A stretch of 64,000 nt of DNA from Photorhabdus namnaonensis (GTDB lineage Bacteria > Pseudomonadota > Gammaproteobacteria > Enterobacterales > Enterobacteriaceae): contig NZ_LOIC01000009.1 of NCBI RefSeq assembly GCF_001684335.1, positions 32,487 through 96,486 of the forward strand, given 5' to 3'. The notes beneath the pieces were generated by a model. The model searched no databases. It was not told where the DNA came from and saw only the letters and a program-made list of their open reading frames with translations. Made by a program: the position numbers and the translations under genes. This document shows positions 27,723-37,122 of the stretch, piece by piece; position 1 is the stretch's first letter; every line of letters begins with the position of its first letter.

Positions 27723-28822
27723 AAGGACATATATTATTTATCATTGATGGATTACCTGGTGGCGGTGCGGAAAATGTCACTATCCGGCTTTGTGATGGTC
27801 TGCAACAGAGGGGATATGATGTTACGTTGCTCTCTTTGGCGGAGAAATGTGAATATTCGGTACCTGATGGTATTGAATTGATCATTGATGCTAATGGGTA
27901 TAAAGGGCTTTTTAGAAGACAGACTGAGATTTGCCGTAGGGCTAAATCTATGGATAAGGTTTTAGAAAAAGTTTTTCTTCGCAAGGGAATCCCTGCGTTG
28001 ATTGTCTCAAACTTGCATAAAACTGATCGTATTGTCGTGCAATCAAAAGTGTTAGCGGGGTTAAATGTATGGTTTTGTATTCATGGGGTATTTTCAAACT
28101 CATATCTTGGTAATAAAACGGGATTATCTCGTTGGATCAAGAAACAAAAAATAAAGTGGACATATAATAACCGGAATTTAATTTGTGTATCTGATGCTGT
28201 AGGGAAAGATTTAAAAAATAATTTGTCACTTACGCCTAATGAAATGGTGACAATTTATAATCCTTTTAATATCCCAGATATTAAACAAAAATCACTGCAA
28301 AATAACCCTTATGCGGATGAAACCTATTTATTGCATGTTGGTAGATTTCACCGGGTTAAGCGGCATGATCGTTTATTAGCAGCGTTTGCGCAAGCAGATA
28401 TTCCGTGTAAGTTATTGATTGTTGGTCACGGAGATGAAGCTATTACTCAACAGATAAAGCAGAAGATTGTGGATTTAAACTTACAGTCTAAAGTGATTTT
28501 AACGGGATTCCTGGAAAATCCATTACCTGTTATTCGTGGAGCTAAAGCAGTTGTCTTGAGTTCTGATAGCGAGGGGTTGGGTAACGTACTGATTGAATCA
28601 TTGATTTGTGATACGCCAATTGTTAGCACGATGTGTCCCGGTGGAATCAATGAAATTATGGTTGGTGAGCTGGAGAAATATAAATCAGAGCTGACCGTTG
28701 ATTCGCTTGCAGAGAAAATGAAGTTTGTCTGCTATGAACCGCCTGTAATTACAGAGGATATGTATAAGAAGTTTGATTTAGATATTATTTTGGCAAAATA
28801 TTTAACTTTGCTAAAGAAATAA
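27719..28822 (+). CDS. wabH: LPS core GT4 glycosyltransferase, WabH-like
   Basis: 367 residues. FIIDGLPGGGAENVTIRLCD opens the acceptor domain. LHVGRFHRVKRHDRLLAAF and LSSDSEGLGNVLIESLICDT form the donor domain, with paired Glu residues. WabH in Klebsiella and Serratia transfers GlcNAc to the WabG-added galacturonate, and the gene follows wabG there too. The symbol rests on that order plus family. A gap of 45 bases separates it from the next gene. Confidence 0.72.
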   Translation: MKGHILFIIDGLPGGGAENVTIRLCDGLQQRGYDVTLLSLAEKCEYSVPDGIELIIDANGYKGLFRRQTEICRRAKSMDKVLEKVFLRKGIPALIVSNLHKTDRIVVQSKVLAGLNVWFCIHGVFSNSYLGNKTGLSRWIKKQKIKWTYNNRNLICVSDAVGKDLKNNLSLTPNEMVTIYNPFNIPDIKQKSLQNNPYADETYLLHVGRFHRVKRHDRLLAAFAQADIPCKLLIVGHGDEAITQQIKQKIVDLNLQSKVILTGFLENPLPVIRGAKAVVLSSDSEGLGNVLIESLICDTPIVSTMCPGGINEIMVGELEKYKSELTVDSLAEKMKFVCYEPPVITEDMYKKFDLDIILAKYLTLLKK

Positions 28823-28867
28823 ACATTGTTGTATCAGCTTTTTAAGCTTGGTTGTTGAGATAAGAGA

Positions 28868-29953
28868 ATGAATAAAAAAAAGTTCCAGAAATTAAGAGAA
28901 CTAAATAGAAAAAGAAATTACTTTTTGAAATCTCTAAAATTTAATTTTTTAAAATTATTTGTCGATAAAATCAGAAGAGATAACTTTATATCATCAGACA
29001 TCAAAAAAGTTTTATTTTTGCGAGATGATGATAAGATTGGTGATATGATTGTATCCACGCCTGTTTTTAGAGAATTGGATAAAAAAGGGATAAAGCTCCA
29101 TGTATTATCAGGGAAAGCAAACTACTGTGTGATTGAGAGTAATCCATATATTGGCAGAGTATATTTTTATCCCCAAAAAACTTTTGATATTATAAGATTA
29201 GCATTTTCCTTAAGAAAGGAAAACTTTGATCTGATCATTGATATGGGTGATCATATACCTATTACCTATCTTTTATTCATAAGAATAATTAATGCTAAAT
29301 ATGTTATTGGATTTAATAAAGAACATATTAACACTTATAGTAAGAGCATTAAATATTTGGAATATAACTCTCATATTACAGAAAGATATAAACTGCTTTT
29401 GCACGCTATAGATATTAATCAATATAATATGAGATATGATATTCATATTCCAGCGGATACAATTGAAAAAGTAAATAACTTTTTATTAAAACTATTATGT
29501 GGTATTACCGTAGTCATTAATCCGTTTGCCGCGGAAAGGAAAAGAGATATATCTAGAGAGCAATTAATTGGTATTGTTGATTATTTCAAAGGTCTAGATA
29601 GTAAAGTTAATATTATTCTTATTGGTAAATTTGATAAGTTAAAATCGCTTTCTTATTTGAATGGGTGTATCTGTAACCCCTTTGGTGATTTTTTAAGTGC
29701 TGTGGAAATAATAAAGAATGCTGATTTAATAATCTCTCCGGATACATCAATAGTCCATGTGGCAGCTGCTTATGAAAAAAATACAATTGCATTGTATGGT
29801 AATGATCTTCATGGTAAATTTGTAAATAATGATGTTTGGGGGCCTGGAAATAAAAATGCAACCCAACTCATTAGTAAAAATGGAAAAATAGGTGATATCC
29901 CATTGTCTGATATCTACATGGCGATAACGGATAAGATACTCTCAATCCATTAG
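28868..29953 (+). CDS. GT9 heptosyltransferase-like protein, AT-rich
   Basis: 361 residues. A Lys/Arg-rich N-terminal extension of about 50 residues precedes KVLFLRDDDKIGDMIVSTPV, the GT9 start motif. The C-terminal LIISPDTSIVHVAAAYEKNT matches the family ADP-heptose site. Codon use is much more AT-rich than waaQ-wabG-wabH, suggesting acquisition from elsewhere. The acceptor is unknown; an outer core heptose is a guess. Confidence 0.78.
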   Translation: MNKKKFQKLRELNRKRNYFLKSLKFNFLKLFVDKIRRDNFISSDIKKVLFLRDDDKIGDMIVSTPVFRELDKKGIKLHVLSGKANYCVIESNPYIGRVYFYPQKTFDIIRLAFSLRKENFDLIIDMGDHIPITYLLFIRIINAKYVIGFNKEHINTYSKSIKYLEYNSHITERYKLLLHAIDINQYNMRYDIHIPADTIEKVNNFLLKLLCGITVVINPFAAERKRDISREQLIGIVDYFKGLDSKVNIILIGKFDKLKSLSYLNGCICNPFGDFLSAVEIIKNADLIISPDTSIVHVAAAYEKNTIALYGNDLHGKFVNNDVWGPGNKNATQLISKNGKIGDIPLSDIYMAITDKILSIH

Positions 29954-30019
29954 ATATTATAATATTGCGTACATATTGGATTTCCATTTATTGGGATTAT
30001 TTAATAAAGATATAGTAAT

Positions 30020-30049
30020 AAAAGCACTGATGGCTTTATCAGCGCTTTT
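30020..30049. terminator. Bidirectional terminator
   Basis: AAAAGCACTGAT, loop GGCTTT and ATCAGCGCTTTT form a 12-position stem with A-runs and T-runs on both sides. It serves the convergent GT9-like and GT8 genes. Confidence 0.8.
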
Positions 30050-30064
30050 ATAGAGACAAGATAT

Positions 30065-31066
30065 CTATAATTTTATTTTATAGTATCGGTACTTTGCATA
30101 ATATTTTAGAAAATGGATAATCATTTTATTTCTGGCGTAAAATTTATAAGCTGCTCTTAATTGTACTATATTTTTAGTTTCTAAAATATAAGGTGAGTTT
30201 TTCCAGGGAGAATAGGCTGTGGCTTTTATGTAGAGTTTTGAACACGGTAATTCTGAATACCATGGGAACCAGGGCTTCTTATCACCAGCAAAATGTAAGA
30301 ATACAATTTTATCTGTATTTGATATGTTTGAATTTACTTCTTGCGAGTTTACTAAACAATTGTATTTGTCATCTAAACATTCTATCTCGTTGGACAAGCA
30401 ACCATTTATAGCATCTTGATCGGGGAAATCAAATTCTCTAGTATCATTTAAAACAAAATTAATGATTTTTTTAGTTAATTGCTTTTCTATCCAGGGTTTA
30501 TTATTAAAAACAAGAACTCCTGAATTGAAATAATTCTTATCTTTTAGACCTAAAAATTCAATTCTTGATTTTGCCGAAGAATAGCAATCTCTGACAGCTT
30601 TTAATGTACTGTTGCTTGATTTTATGAATAGGTCTTCTATATTATTTATACATATGACATCACTGTCAACGTATAGAGAGTAGTCATTATTAGAAAAGTA
30701 AGGACATAATATTCTGAAAAAGGCAGCGATTGAGTATTTACTATCGAATTCCTTATTGTTAAGTATAGTATCCTTTAATTCATGAATGATTATTTTTATT
30801 TTTTTATCTTTAACCCATTCTTCAATGGAGTATTGGTAATTTAATAAATCATCAGAAGAAATAAAGTGATATACAAAACTAATGTTTCTGTTATTCTCAA
30901 TTATTGAGGCAGTAGTCGTTATTGCATGCCTTAAATAATCATTGGTTACGCCAAAGAAAACATCAAAATGTTCCACAGAGGGATCAAATTTATCGCCTGG
31001 GAAAGCAAAGTTTGTTACTTTACAGTTACCGAAACCGAAATTAATAATATTCTCTGATATTTCCAT
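30065..31066 (-). CDS. GT8 glycosyltransferase, LPS core (WaaO/WaaJ-like)
   Basis: 333 residues of glycosyltransferase family 8, which transfers galactose or glucose with retention to the outer core. FDVFFGVTNDYLRHAITTT is the N-terminal part. The metal-binding DxD is in YSLYVDSDVICINNIEDLF, and NYFNSGVLVFNNKPW and FPDQDAINGCLSNEIECLDD are family-typical. The C-terminal basic amphipathic region fits membrane association. It is alone on the minus strand, very AT-rich, and bounded by a bidirectional terminator, so it looks like an inserted cassette. Confidence 0.85.
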   Translation of the reverse strand: MEISENIINFGFGNCKVTNFAFPGDKFDPSVEHFDVFFGVTNDYLRHAITTTASIIENNRNISFVYHFISSDDLLNYQYSIEEWVKDKKIKIIIHELKDTILNNKEFDSKYSIAAFFRILCPYFSNNDYSLYVDSDVICINNIEDLFIKSSNSTLKAVRDCYSSAKSRIEFLGLKDKNYFNSGVLVFNNKPWIEKQLTKKIINFVLNDTREFDFPDQDAINGCLSNEIECLDDKYNCLVNSQEVNSNISNTDKIVFLHFAGDKKPWFPWYSELPCSKLYIKATAYSPWKNSPYILETKNIVQLRAAYKFYARNKMIIHFLKYYAKYRYYKIKL

Positions 31067-31247
31067 ATGTTGCTTAATAGTAAGTGTATTATGAGCTGAA
31101 ATAACATCTATATTGTTGATTTAACAATGCGAAGCATGAAATTTAATTAAGATATAGAGCTACTATACGTATGATAAGATAATTGCACTATTTTATAGAT
31201 CTGCGTACTATAAAGCCATCATTTTATTCTATTGTGGGCATATTCTG

Positions 31248-32204
31248 ATGACTCGACCTGCATTTATTATCACTATTGATACTGAGGGTGATGACCTGTG
31301 GCAAAACCACGGGCAGATCTCGACAAAAAATACCCATTACTTACCAAGATTTCAGCGTTTATGTGAACGTTTTGGTTTTAAGCCAGTTTGGTTGACGAAC
31401 TATGAAATGGCAATGGATGATTTATACATTGAATTTGCCAGAGACATTATTGCCAGAGGACAGGGGGAAATTGGTATGCACTTACATGCCTGGAATAACC
31501 CACCACTTGTTCCTCTTACAGACGACGATATGCGTTATAAACCTTATCTGATTGAATTTCCAAAAGAACAAGTTAGAGCCAAAGTTGATCTCATGACTAA
31601 GTTATTGGAAGACAAACTACAGATTAAAATGTTAAGTCATCGGGCAGGTCGTTGGGCATTTGATGAATATTATGCTGAATTGCTGGTGGAGTATGGTTAT
31701 CAAGTCGATTGTTCAGTAACGCCACGGGTTAATTGGCGTTTCACCAAAGGCGATCCTAATGGTAATGGTGGAACTGATTATCGTTACTTTCCATCTTATG
31801 CCTATTTTATGGACTTGCAGAATATTGCTAAAGAAGGTGATTCATCTTTGCTGGAAGTCCCTATGAGTATTCAATATAAACACTCTCCGTTGATGAATTT
31901 CCTTAAACAGAAATATGACAGCTTACGTGGTAAGCAGCGTTCTCCATCTGTTAACTGGCTAAGGCCAAAGGGAGGGAATTTGGAACAAATGAAAAAAGTG
32001 GTTCAGCAGACATTAGCAGAAGGCTGTGATTATGTTGAATTTATGCTGCATTCATCTGAATTTATGCCTGGTGGTAGTCCGACATTTAAAAATGAAGAAC
32101 AGATTGAATTACTTTATCGGGATCTAGAGGCGCTATTTAACTACGTACAGCCACAGGTTCAAGGAATGACATTGGCTGAATATTACCAGTTAAAGAAGTC
32201 GTAA
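31248..32204 (+). CDS. Polysaccharide deacetylase-like protein, WalW-like
   Basis: 318 residues. FIITIDTEGDDLWQNHG has the catalytic and metal-site Asp pattern of NodB-type carbohydrate esterases, GEIGMHLHAWNNPP supplies the His residues, and SHRAGRWAFDEYYAELL matches the conserved Arg motif. LPS core loci of Proteus, Plesiomonas and Serratia contain such a gene (walW). It may remove acetyl from a core hexosamine, exposing a positively charged amine. The exact symbol is uncertain. Confidence 0.75.
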   Translation: MTRPAFIITIDTEGDDLWQNHGQISTKNTHYLPRFQRLCERFGFKPVWLTNYEMAMDDLYIEFARDIIARGQGEIGMHLHAWNNPPLVPLTDDDMRYKPYLIEFPKEQVRAKVDLMTKLLEDKLQIKMLSHRAGRWAFDEYYAELLVEYGYQVDCSVTPRVNWRFTKGDPNGNGGTDYRYFPSYAYFMDLQNIAKEGDSSLLEVPMSIQYKHSPLMNFLKQKYDSLRGKQRSPSVNWLRPKGGNLEQMKKVVQQTLAEGCDYVEFMLHSSEFMPGGSPTFKNEEQIELLYRDLEALFNYVQPQVQGMTLAEYYQLKKS

Positions 32205-32237
32205 TAATTGAGAAAATAAAACTGACAGGATTAATTA

Positions 32238-33125
32238 ATGCTACTGAATTTTGGTTGGAAATTAAGTTCTTTTGATGATTATCGAGAGGCTTATAATTTA
32301 TATGGGGGAAGTGTGATCACTGCTCCGGAAGTCTTGGATTTTTTCCATAAGCGCTTTCAGTTAAATGAGAAATTTTATATAAAAAGAGATGGTTCAGGGA
32401 ATGTGATTGGTGGTATCTGTAGCTGGAGAGATTGTTACCTCGCTGGTGAGCAGAAAATTGTCATTAAAGAAGGAATAAACAAATATCCACTTAATTTTGA
32501 TGAGATAATATTGCCGATTAGATCGGATGTTAGAGCTATTATTCCATTTAAATCAAAGTTTATGTCATCAAAAAATAAAGTTAATATTATTAACTGTTCG
32601 GATAAATTAAATTCTAAAAGACAGATCTGTCTGGTTAAGGATATCTCTAGAAAAACAAGAGAAACAAGAAATAGAGAGTTGAATCGTTTTATAAAAAGTG
32701 GGGGTAGTGTTGTTAATGTTGAACATTATGATTCGATAGAGTTAACGGATATTTATGATTATCTCTATTTTAAACGTAGGAATGAACATGCATATAAAAA
32801 TGAAATGCAGGAGATTCTTGAAGAAATACCCGATATAAATTTTGGTAATATTTTATGGTTAGAAGGAAATCCTTGCGCAATGCAATTTGTTGTTAGAAAA
32901 CAGTGTGAAAAATGGATTTGCTATGACTATGTTAATAGCGGAATGGATTTGAGTTATCCAAACCTATCGCTAGGAACTGTTTCTACATGGGTGAATGTTA
33001 AGGATGCTATTGAATATAGCCATAAAAATAATTTGGAGATGAGATTTAGTTTCGGTCGGCCAACATTTGAATATAAAGATAGGTGGTGCAATAGAGACAA
33101 CTTACAGAGAGTGATTTTTCCTTAA
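32238..33125 (+). CDS. Mig-14 family protein
   Basis: 295 residues. It matches the Mig-14 pattern: an N-terminal W-K-L-S region with REAYNLYGGSVITAPEVLDF, a GNAT-like core (ISRKTRETRNRELNRFIKSG) and a C-terminal MRFSFGRPTFEYKDRW. In Salmonella, Mig-14 is an inner-membrane-associated factor for resistance to cationic antimicrobial peptides and for survival in macrophages. Placement inside an LPS core locus, next to a deacetylase, supports an envelope-modification role. Family identity is my recognition rather than a search. Confidence 0.68.
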   Translation: MLLNFGWKLSSFDDYREAYNLYGGSVITAPEVLDFFHKRFQLNEKFYIKRDGSGNVIGGICSWRDCYLAGEQKIVIKEGINKYPLNFDEIILPIRSDVRAIIPFKSKFMSSKNKVNIINCSDKLNSKRQICLVKDISRKTRETRNRELNRFIKSGGSVVNVEHYDSIELTDIYDYLYFKRRNEHAYKNEMQEILEEIPDINFGNILWLEGNPCAMQFVVRKQCEKWICYDYVNSGMDLSYPNLSLGTVSTWVNVKDAIEYSHKNNLEMRFSFGRPTFEYKDRWCNRDNLQRVIFP

Positions 33126-33156
33126 TTGTTATAATAATGGAGCATTAGCACCGGAT

Positions 33157-33972
33157 ATGGAAACTTTTAATCTTAAACATTCTACAGATAGAAGGGAAAG
33201 AATAGAAGAACAATGTATAGAACTAAACTTAGATTATGAGTTTATTGAGGCTGTGGATGGCAGTCTGTTATCACCAGAGGCGTTACAGAGGCAAACAAGA
33301 GAATTAAGTGATGCTATAAGGCCCGGTGAGATTGGATGTGCTTTAAGTCATATGAAAATCCATAGGAATATAGTTGAAAATAATATTCCTATGGCATTAA
33401 TATTAGAGGACGGTGTTACCTTAAATGAACGTTTTCCTGAGTTCTTAAATGAAATTCAGCAAGAAAAGATAATAGCTCCTTCTACTATTCTTTTGAGTAA
33501 AGTCAGTCAATATTTTGAACACTCCAAATATAAGCTTCCTTGTGGTGTAGATATTAAATCGGTATTGGGCGCTTCGTTAGCTTGTGGTTATATATTGAAT
33601 AATCAGGCAGCTAAAAACCTCATTGCTTTCCTTTATCCTGTATGGTTGGTTGCAGATCGCTGAGAGTTTTTCAGGGAAAATGGAGTTATAACATTATGTT
33701 GTACAGAACCTGTTTTGGTTACGGAAAATGAGAATGCTGTTAATACAACCATATAGGGGAGAGATAGTGAGCATAATATTAAGGCAAGAAGAATCTGGAA
33801 AGAAATAAGGAAAAGAAGGTCATTTTCTGTAAAGATTAAAAATATATTTTGGAAAATCTTTGTTAGAAAATTAAAAAAGATTGAATACTGGTTAAAGGCA
33901 CCCTTTAGCCAGTATTTTGAAATTAATTTCATATTTTTTGCCCGAGATGGGAGAGCACTTTCGATGGTGTAA
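33157..33972 (+). pseudogene. GT25 LPS glycosyltransferase, interrupted by two stop codons
   Basis: The intact part (168 codons) has NLKHSTDRRERIEEQC, GEIGCALSHMKIHRNIVEN and ALILEDGVTL, typical of family 25 LPS galactosyltransferases. The frame stops with TGA at 33661-33663 after LYPVWLVADR, where relatives have Trp, and reading on gives EFFRENGVITLCCTEP in the same frame. A second stop (TAG) follows at 33754-33756. The frame then stays open with a basic tail to 33972, overlapping the end of waaC. Two substitutions of TGG and CAG type would restore a protein of about 270 residues, normal for GT25. Confidence 0.78.
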
Positions 33973-34891
33973 TACTTCTGATATTCCCATCCTCCGCTTT
34001 TAAAGATATTTGTTCTTTGCCATAGCCACCAATTAATCCTGGATCTGTCGGACCAAACAACGTGATATTAGGGCGATCCAATGCAGCAGTGAGGTGGCTC
34101 AGGCCAGTATCAACAGAAACAACCGCTTTTGCACCCGCCAACTCTTGGGCTACTTGTGCCAAAGTCAGCTTTGGTAGTACTTCCACATGAGGGAAGTTTT
34201 CCGCCAGTCTCAGTGCACGTTGGTATTCATGTTCTGCGCCCCAGGGGAGCTTAATGCGTACACCTGTCGGCTGAATTTCAGTAATAAGTTGTCGCCAATG
34301 GCTTTCCGGCCAATGTTTTTCATCGCGAGTGGTGGCATGGAGAAAAACCAGATAATCGTCCCGATTTTCTAGATGCTGATGTAGAAAATGACGAGCAATC
34401 CCATAATCGCCCTGTGCTGACGGTTTGGTATAACCTAGGCTGACAGCAAACAGTTCCCGGATACGTTCTACGGCGTGCTGTTGCTTGCTGACTGCATGAC
34501 AACAATCATAAAAAAAACTTGCTAATGGCTCACGGATACTTCTGCGGTCGTAACCATGTTTAGGGCCATAAGCTAATCGAGTGACCAAAAATGCGCTTTT
34601 CAGTAACCCTTGAGCGTCAATGATGGCATCGTATTGATGTAATTTTAATTTTTCTTTAAATAAACGGCGTTCTGCACGAATTTCTGGACTAAACCAGTTT
34701 TTACGCCAGCGGCGAATAGCGACAGGAATAATGTGATCAACAGCGCTGTGCCAGCCAGGGATTTGAGCGAAACCTTCCTCTACTACCCAATCAAAACTCA
34801 CATCAGGCAAGTTTTTTTCTGCATCAGTCAGCGCAGGGAGTGAGTGGAGGACATCTCCCATAGAAGAAGTTTTAACCAGTAAAACCCGCAT
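33929..34891 (-). CDS. waaC: LPS heptosyltransferase I
   Basis: 320 residues, GT9. WaaC adds the first heptose to Kdo. MRVLLVKTSSMGDVLHSLPA is the classic start, with the catalytic Asp, and AVVSVDTGLSHLTAALDRPN and FGPTDPGLIGGYG bind ADP-heptose. It overlaps waaF by one base and is the last gene of hldD-waaF-waaC. In E. coli waaL follows; here waaL lies 12 kb away. Confidence 0.96.
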   Translation of the reverse strand: MRVLLVKTSSMGDVLHSLPALTDAEKNLPDVSFDWVVEEGFAQIPGWHSAVDHIIPVAIRRWRKNWFSPEIRAERRLFKEKLKLHQYDAIIDAQGLLKSAFLVTRLAYGPKHGYDRRSIREPLASFFYDCCHAVSKQQHAVERIRELFAVSLGYTKPSAQGDYGIARHFLHQHLENRDDYLVFLHATTRDEKHWPESHWRQLITEIQPTGVRIKLPWGAEHEYQRALRLAENFPHVEVLPKLTLAQVAQELAGAKAVVSVDTGLSHLTAALDRPNITLFGPTDPGLIGGYGKEQISLKAEDGNIRSITPSKVLSHLGQKI

Positions 34892-35940
34892 TAACTCTGG
34901 TTCTCCGTTGGTAATAATTTTTCCAGGGAAGCGAGAACTTGCTCAGGCTGAATATCAATCAGACTCTGATGATAGCCATCCGCACTGTCGCCTTTTCTGA
35001 CTTTATGATAGCCAGTAATAAGACGAATAACTTCCGCTTTATCGGATAATGGAGGCGTAAAATCTGGGCTACTTGGGCCATAAAGTGCAACCAGCGGGCG
35101 ATTAAGCGCTGCGGCAACATGCATCAGACCAGAATCGTTGGTTACAATAGCATCACAGGCCGCGATAATATTGACTGCCTGTTCAAGAGAAGTTTGTCCG
35201 GCAAGATTGATGCAGTATTCACTGGCTTCTCCTGTTAGTGATTTGCGGATATCCTCTCCACCTTCGTGATCTTTAGCTGAGCCAAAGAGCAGAATTTGAT
35301 ATCCTTTTTTAGTAATAAGTTGTTGAGCTAACGCGGCATAGTGATAATGCGGCCAGCGTTTTGCCGGGCCAAATTCTGCGCCGGGGCAAAAACCGATGAT
35401 AGGCCGATGATCAGAAATATTGAATGCTGCGGTGGATTCAGCAATATCTTCGTCACTAACATCCAACTGAGGCCAAAGTAATGGTTGAGGCAGGTCTGCC
35501 GCGCTACTGGGTTTTGCATCGTAAGCCAATGCAGCATAGCGTTGAACCATTAATGGGAAGGCTTCTTTATTCAATGTACGAATATCATTGAGCAATCCAT
35601 ATCTCATTTCACCACGCCAGCCGGTACGCAGAGGAATATTGGCGAAGAAAGGCACCAAGGCAGATTTGAAAGAATTTGGTAGCACATAAGCGCGATGATA
35701 TTTACGTTCACGCAGGGCGACCCCTAAACGACGGCGTTCTCCTAATGCCAGTGAGCCATGCCCTAACGGCATAGCCAATGCTTGATTGACCTCCGGCATT
35801 TTGTCCAGCAGTGGGCGGCACCAGGCTGGGGCCATCACATCAATTTCTGCATTAGGATGCAAAGCCTTTAATGTCCGGTAAAGGCTCTGCGACATCATCA
35901 TGTCACCTACCCACGAAGGGCCGATCACCAATATTTTCAT
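34891..35940 (-). CDS. waaF: LPS heptosyltransferase II
   Basis: 349 residues, GT9. WaaF adds heptose II to heptose I. MKILVIGPSWVGDMMMSQSL is the family start, with Asp in the catalytic loop. GFCPGAEFGPAKRWPHYHYA and IVTNDSGLMHVAAALNRPLV form the donor site. It follows hldD by ten bases in the conserved hldD-waaF-waaC operon. Confidence 0.97.
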   Translation of the reverse strand: MKILVIGPSWVGDMMMSQSLYRTLKALHPNAEIDVMAPAWCRPLLDKMPEVNQALAMPLGHGSLALGERRRLGVALRERKYHRAYVLPNSFKSALVPFFANIPLRTGWRGEMRYGLLNDIRTLNKEAFPLMVQRYAALAYDAKPSSAADLPQPLLWPQLDVSDEDIAESTAAFNISDHRPIIGFCPGAEFGPAKRWPHYHYAALAQQLITKKGYQILLFGSAKDHEGGEDIRKSLTGEASEYCINLAGQTSLEQAVNIIAACDAIVTNDSGLMHVAAALNRPLVALYGPSSPDFTPPLSDKAEVIRLITGYHKVRKGDSADGYHQSLIDIQPEQVLASLEKLLPTENQS

Positions 35941-35950
35941 AGCGAGTAGA

Positions 35951-36889
35951 TTATTTATCCTGATTAAGCCAATGCATATATTCCGTTACTCCTTTGGCAA
36001 CGGTTTTGAATGGCTTATCATAACCTGCCGCCCGAAGTTTAGTCAGATCTGCTTGCGTGAAACGCTGATAACGGCCTTTCAAATGTTCTGGGAAATCAAT
36101 ACGCTCAACAGGTAGTGATTTATCTTGGTGGAATTCAACAACCGCATCTGCAACCGCCTGAAAAGATTCAGCACGACCCGTTCCACAGTTATAAATCCCG
36201 GAAACGCCGTTTTTCCAGAACCAAAGATTAACCGCCGCGGCATCACCGACATAAATAAAATCACGTTGAAAGCCTTCACTGCCAGCGAAGAGTTTTGGGT
36301 TTTGTCCCTGATTGATTTGATTGTTCAAATGAAAGGCAACACTCGCCATACTCCCTTTGTGCCCTTCACGTGGTCCATATACATTGAAATAACGGAAACC
36401 ACAAATTTGTGAATCAGCTTGAGGCAGGATCTCCCGGACATATTGGTCGAATAGAAATTTAGAGTAACCATAAACATTAAGCGGTTTCTCATATTGACGC
36501 TCTTCGATAAAGTTATCAATGCGGCCGCCATAGGTTGCCGCTGAGGAGGCGTACAGGAAAGGGGTGCCGCGTTCAAGGCAATAGTGCAGCAATTCTTTGG
36601 AATATTGATAGTTATTATCCATCATATATTTGCCATCCCACTCGGTTGTGGATGAGCAAGCGCCTTCATGGAAAATAGCGTCAATATCACCGAAATCATC
36701 ACCGGCCAGAATACTGGCAATAAACTCTTCCTTGTCCATGTAATCAGCAATATCCAAGTCAACCAGATTGGTGAACTTAGTACCATCTTTTAGATTATCT
36801 ACGACCAGAATATCTTTATATCCTTCGTCATTTAGTGCTTTGATAATATTGCTGCCAATAAATCCAGCACCGCCAGTGACAATAATCAT
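35951..36889 (-). CDS. hldD: ADP-L-glycero-D-manno-heptose 6-epimerase
   Basis: 312 residues. It makes the ADP-L-glycero-D-manno-heptose used by WaaC, WaaF and WaaQ. The Rossmann motif [19 protein letters not shown], the acceptor region [20 protein letters not shown] and the catalytic [14 protein letters not shown] (Tyr-x-x-x-Lys) are intact. I chose the ATG at 36889, which has GAGGTGAG a few bases upstream and matches E. coli. The open frame extends to 37000. Confidence 0.97.
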   Translation of the reverse strand: MIIVTGGAGFIGSNIIKALNDEGYKDILVVDNLKDGTKFTNLVDLDIADYMDKEEFIASILAGDDFGDIDAIFHEGACSSTTEWDGKYMMDNNYQYSKELLHYCLERGTPFLYASSAATYGGRIDNFIEERQYEKPLNVYGYSKFLFDQYVREILPQADSQICGFRYFNVYGPREGHKGSMASVAFHLNNQINQGQNPKLFAGSEGFQRDFIYVGDAAAVNLWFWKNGVSGIYNCGTGRAESFQAVADAVVEFHQDKSLPVERIDFPEHLKGRYQRFTQADLTKLRAAGYDKPFKTVAKGVTEYMHWLNQDK

Positions 36890-37122
36890 CCGACTCACCT
36901 CTACAATCGGGTTAATGAAGCAAATTGCGTCTATAATAACATCTAACATCCATGACGACAGCAGCTTAAGCAGGGGAATATACTGAAATATTATGGTCAT
37001 TCAGATTGCATGACGTGACGGATACAGCAAAGTTAATATTATCTGCCTGATAGTGTCGTCAGTAGCCTGATCAATGAGTAAAATGTCTAACGACCCTTCA
37101 TTTATAAATCAGGAGAAAATAA

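Noticed and set aside
33633-33932. Minus-strand open frame downstream of waaC
   Set aside because: It lies exactly opposite the decayed GT25 reading frame and has no motif or ribosome binding site.
36890-37010. Heat-shock (sigma32) promoter for hldD
   Set aside because: E. coli hldD has one, and CCCC-type sequence is present here, but no -35 element with acceptable spacing could be found.
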